From assembly GCF_042653925.1 (NCBI RefSeq), contig NZ_JBHSFQ010000005.1:186001-250000 (forward strand): a stretch of DNA of 64,000 nt. The letters are read 5' to 3'. This document shows positions 61,481 through 64,000 of this stretch, piece after piece (position 1 is the stretch's first letter; each line of letters starts with the position of its first letter). Under the pieces are notes generated by a model that was given only the letters and a program-made list of their open reading frames with translations, did not search any database and was not told the origin of the DNA. The DNA is from Nocardiopsis_B mangrovi. GTDB taxonomy: Bacteria; Actinomycetota; Actinomycetes; Streptosporangiales; Streptosporangiaceae. Position numbers and translations under genes: made by a program.

Positions 61481-62740
61481 ATGCATCTTTCTCTGCCAAG
61501 CGAGCACACGCCCCGATACACCGACTTCGAAATCTCCGGAATCTCGGATGAGACCATGCGCGAGGGCGGCGAGCGGGCCCTCTACGGGGCCGATGACAGC
61601 CGCAAACTCCAGCTCATCGAAGCCCTCACCGAAGGCGGGCTGCGCGACATCGACCTCGGTTCCGGGCTCACCGAACCGCGTTTCCTCCTCCGCTGCCTCC
61701 ATGCGCAGCACATGCTCGGCCGGATCCCAGAGGACACCCGGTTCGTCTTCAACCTGACGCTGAAGACGTGGGAGCCCCTCAGCGAGGCATTGAAGGTCAT
61801 CCCACGCGACTACCTGGCGAACATCCAGGTCAGCTTGGGAATGGTGGAGTACCGCCAGGAAGAGAAACTGCTCGAACGCGCACACGAGCGCCTCTCCGCG
61901 CTCGGCGTCGGTTCCTTCCGCTCCAGCATCCTCAACGCCTTCTCACACGAAATCGACGAGAAGCGGTACTCGTTCATCAACGAGCAGATCGGCCGTGTAC
62001 GCGCGCTGGGTATCAACCTGGTCCGGGTGAACGACTCCATCGGAACCCTGTTCCCCGAGGCCACCGCGATCCTCGCCGCGAACCTGGTCCGCGACAACCC
62101 CGACACCACCTTCTACCTCCACTCCCACGACGACCGCGGGCTCGGCCTCGCCAATTCCCTCGCCTCGATCTTCCACGGCTTCCAGATGATCGAAGGCGGC
62201 GTGGCCGGATTCGGCAACAGAGCCGGCCTCGCCAACCTCGAGGTGATGAGCCAGATCTTCACCGAACGCGGCATCACCGTCGCCGGGACCGAACTGAACA
62301 CCGAGAAACTGTCCCGCGCAGCCACCCTGGCGGAAGAAGTCTTCATGGTGCTGCCGAACGTCTACCGCCCGGTCAGCGGCATGCTGGTGCGCAACGAGAA
62401 CGCCGGGATCGTCAACGTCCCCGACTATCTCGGAGTCAGCCGTCCGGTCGACTACTTCCTGAACCCCATCGGCACCTTCCCCACCACCGTCGCCCAGGCG
62501 CTGGAGAACGCCGGATTCCCCGAACACCTCACGGCGAACGAGGAGTTCCTCGAGGCGGTCGCCACCCGCCTCACCGACCACATGGAGAACACGCTCTACC
62601 CGGTCAAGCGGGAACGGTTCCAGGAACTCCTCCACCAGGTACACGAGTTCTACACCGACATCGTCCGGCTCGACGCCGTCCACGACGCCGCTCTGGACGT
62701 TCTCCAGGAACGCGCCCCTGTCCCGGCACCGGTAGCCTGA
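61481..62740 (+). CDS. HMGL/isopropylmalate-synthase-like acyltransferase or lyase
   Basis: A 419-residue TIM-barrel enzyme of the DRE-TIM metallolyase superfamily (2-isopropylmalate/homocitrate synthase, HMG-CoA lyase). The catalytic loop is ISDETMREGGERALYG, a divergent version of DTTLRDGEQ; the metal ligands are in YLHSHDDRGLGLANSL and the GGVAGFGNRAGLANLEVM block parallels the G-x-G-E-R-x-G-N motif. The LeuA regulatory domain is absent; the tail is helical. Whether it condenses an acyl-CoA with a keto acid or cleaves one is open. AAGGGAG lies five bases before the ATG. It is followed by an AEC transporter. Confidence 0.82.
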   Translation: MHLSLPSEHTPRYTDFEISGISDETMREGGERALYGADDSRKLQLIEALTEGGLRDIDLGSGLTEPRFLLRCLHAQHMLGRIPEDTRFVFNLTLKTWEPLSEALKVIPRDYLANIQVSLGMVEYRQEEKLLERAHERLSALGVGSFRSSILNAFSHEIDEKRYSFINEQIGRVRALGINLVRVNDSIGTLFPEATAILAANLVRDNPDTTFYLHSHDDRGLGLANSLASIFHGFQMIEGGVAGFGNRAGLANLEVMSQIFTERGITVAGTELNTEKLSRAATLAEEVFMVLPNVYRPVSGMLVRNENAGIVNVPDYLGVSRPVDYFLNPIGTFPTTVAQALENAGFPEHLTANEEFLEAVATRLTDHMENTLYPVKRERFQELLHQVHEFYTDIVRLDAVHDAALDVLQERAPVPAPVA

Positions 62741-62846
62741 CGCCCCTTGGTGTGCGTGCGGTCCCCGTGCGCGCCACTTCCGGTGCCCGCGCGACGGCGG
62801 GCACCGGAACGCTCCGTCCCCCGACCATCCGAGAGGTCCGACCGCA

Positions 62847-63851
62847 ATGGGATCCGCCCCACTGCTCTCGACGATGATCCCGCTCTTGGCCATCGTCCTG
62901 ATCGGATACCTCGCCAGCCACACGCGACCCTTTGATGGGAACGCGCAGAAGGCGGTCAACGACTTCGTCTTCTACATAGCGCTCCCGGCCCTGCTGTTCT
63001 CCGCGGTCGCCGGATCCGGCCTGTCCGAAGGAATATCCTGGACCTTCATCGCGGCGAACCTCGCCGTACTGGTCCTGGGATCAGGGATCGGCCTGGCCGC
63101 CGGCACGTACCTGCTCCGGCAACCGGCGCCGCGCGCGCTCACCACGGCGATGCTCGCGGGATACGGGAATGTCGCCTACCTGGGGGTACCGCTCCTGGTC
63201 ACCGCTGTGGGACCACAGGCGGCACTGCCAGTGGCCCTCGGCCAGTTGTTGCACAACCTGTTCTTCATGGTGCTCTATCCCCTGTGCGCGGCCCTCGCGG
63301 CTCAGCCCACGCACACAGCACAGACCGCTTCCCTCGCGCGGGGGGAGGCGACGGAGCCTCCCCCCGCTCCCGTCAAAAGCACCGGACGCGCCATCGTTCG
63401 CGGCGTCGTTCTCAACCCCGTAAGCCTCTCCGTGGTCGCCGGCCTGCTCTTCGCGCTGTTCGGGCTCGGTCTTCCCAGCCCGGCCACAGCCACCATCGAG
63501 ATGCTCGCGGGGGCCGCGGCGCCCGGCGCCCTGTTCTCTGTGGGGCTGACCCTGCGACAGGCCGTGTCGGCACTACGCGAGGGCAGCGTGGGCGTACCGG
63601 AGCTGGGCTGCACGGTCCTGGTGAAGCTCGCCGTCATGCCGCTCATCGCGGTCGCCCTGGTCACATGGGTCTTTCCGATGCCTGCGGTGTGGGCCTTCAC
63701 CACGGTGGTGATGTGCGGGCTGCCCAACGCGGCGACCGCTTATGTGCTGGCCCAGCAGAAGGAGTCCGGCGCCCAGCAGGCCGCGGCCTCCATCGTCACC
63801 ACCAGCGCTCTGTCACTGATCACCCTTCCACTCGCGGCTCTGATCGCGTGA
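62847..63851 (+). CDS. AEC-family (auxin efflux carrier) transporter
   Basis: A 334-residue membrane protein of the AEC/bile-acid-transporter fold with ten hydrophobic segments and a central cytoplasmic loop (about 150-180, Pro/Ala/Thr-rich). Marks include FVFYIALPALLFSAVAGSG, LAGYGNVAYLGVPLLVTAVG and FTTVVMCGLPNAATAYVLAQ. Bacterial members move carboxylates such as malate or malonate. It lies 106 bases after the HMGL-like gene and probably exports or imports a related organic acid. Confidence 0.9.
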   Translation: MGSAPLLSTMIPLLAIVLIGYLASHTRPFDGNAQKAVNDFVFYIALPALLFSAVAGSGLSEGISWTFIAANLAVLVLGSGIGLAAGTYLLRQPAPRALTTAMLAGYGNVAYLGVPLLVTAVGPQAALPVALGQLLHNLFFMVLYPLCAALAAQPTHTAQTASLARGEATEPPPAPVKSTGRAIVRGVVLNPVSLSVVAGLLFALFGLGLPSPATATIEMLAGAAAPGALFSVGLTLRQAVSALREGSVGVPELGCTVLVKLAVMPLIAVALVTWVFPMPAVWAFTTVVMCGLPNAATAYVLAQQKESGAQQAAASIVTTSALSLITLPLAALIA

Positions 63852-63968
63852 CGGAATCACAGGTCCCGCAACCACGGGAAGAGGGATGCAGATACTCGTC
63901 GCGTTCCCAGTGAGACCAATCGGCGCCGGAACCTCAGTTCCAGACACCTACAACCCTAAGGACAACCG

Positions 63969-64000
63969 ATGAGCCCGAATCCACGTATCGTCGTCACTCG
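63969..64000 (+). CDS. Start of a further gene, cut by the window edge
   Basis: An ATG at 63969 preceded by AAGGACA opens a frame reading MSPNPRIVVT up to the edge. It is 117 bases after the AEC gene and in the same direction, so it probably belongs to the same operon. Ten residues are too few to identify it. Confidence 0.5.
   Translation, partial: MSPNPRIVVT

Overview
The window is about 72-74% G+C, uses GTG/TTG starts and ATGA/GTGA stop-start overlaps freely, and encodes WhiJ/Scr-type regulators, DUF397, DivIVA, an SigB/F-type sigma factor, VKOR and PASTA-free Ser/Thr kinases. Together with the GH48/GH10/GH5/LPMO set this points to a filamentous actinomycete, most likely of the Nocardiopsaceae (Nocardiopsis or a relative). 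This placement is inferred from gene content and not from a marker gene.

Layout. 1-11.7 kb: the left edge cuts a type I-E CRISPR-Cas operon (cas3-cas8e-cse2-cas7e, all minus; cas5e/cas6e/cas1/cas2 would lie outside). It is followed by two I-E arrays (17 and 12 repeats), both transcribed leftward from near-identical ~395 bp leader regions that contain decayed copies of a DUF2089-like gene. Between the arrays are a BldC-like DNA-binding protein, two small proteins and a WhiJ-like/DUF397 pair. 11.8-20.4 kb: a secreted plant-polysaccharide block (AA10 LPMO, GH5 mannanase, GH48 cellulase, GH10 xylanase, GHL10 protein, LacI regulator) with a perfect CebR-type operator at the xylanase and strong terminators separating the units. 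20.6-28.0 kb: amidase, cupin regulator, methyltransferase, DinB, WYL and MerR regulators, AhpD-like protein and CapA-like protein.

28.1-33.6 kb holds the most unusual system: a tightly packed operon of a fatty-acyl-AMP ligase, a 906-residue protein fusing a catalase-like heme domain, a fatty-acid-isomerase-like flavin domain and a carrier protein, and a TesB-like thioesterase. It reads as a self-contained machine that activates a fatty acid, holds it on a built-in carrier, modifies it redox-wise and releases it. A long inverted repeat lies in front of it.

34.3-50.5 kb is mostly ordinary chromosome: two Ser/Thr kinases, DUF817 protein, Nudix, a beta-lactamase-like protein lacking the catalytic lysine, a truncated haemoglobin, a flavohaemoglobin-like protein translationally coupled to a DivIVA-domain protein, a stress sigma factor, VKOR plus DsbA, a deleted lnt-like gene and a DedA protein.

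50.6-59 kb is an accessory island: a LysR regulator diverging from a CoA-transferase/MatC transporter/MaoC hydratase/CitE lyase operon that matches the known itaconate (C5-dicarboxylate) catabolic gene set. It is bracketed by direct repeats of the dedA 5' region and ends in an IS21 istB remnant and a graveyard of broken genes. 59.2-64 kb: an XRE regulator diverging from an SDR over a perfect palindrome, then an HMGL/isopropylmalate-synthase-like enzyme with an AEC transporter under a well-formed promoter with two upstream operator copies; a further gene starts at the right edge. No tRNA or rRNA gene was recognised.
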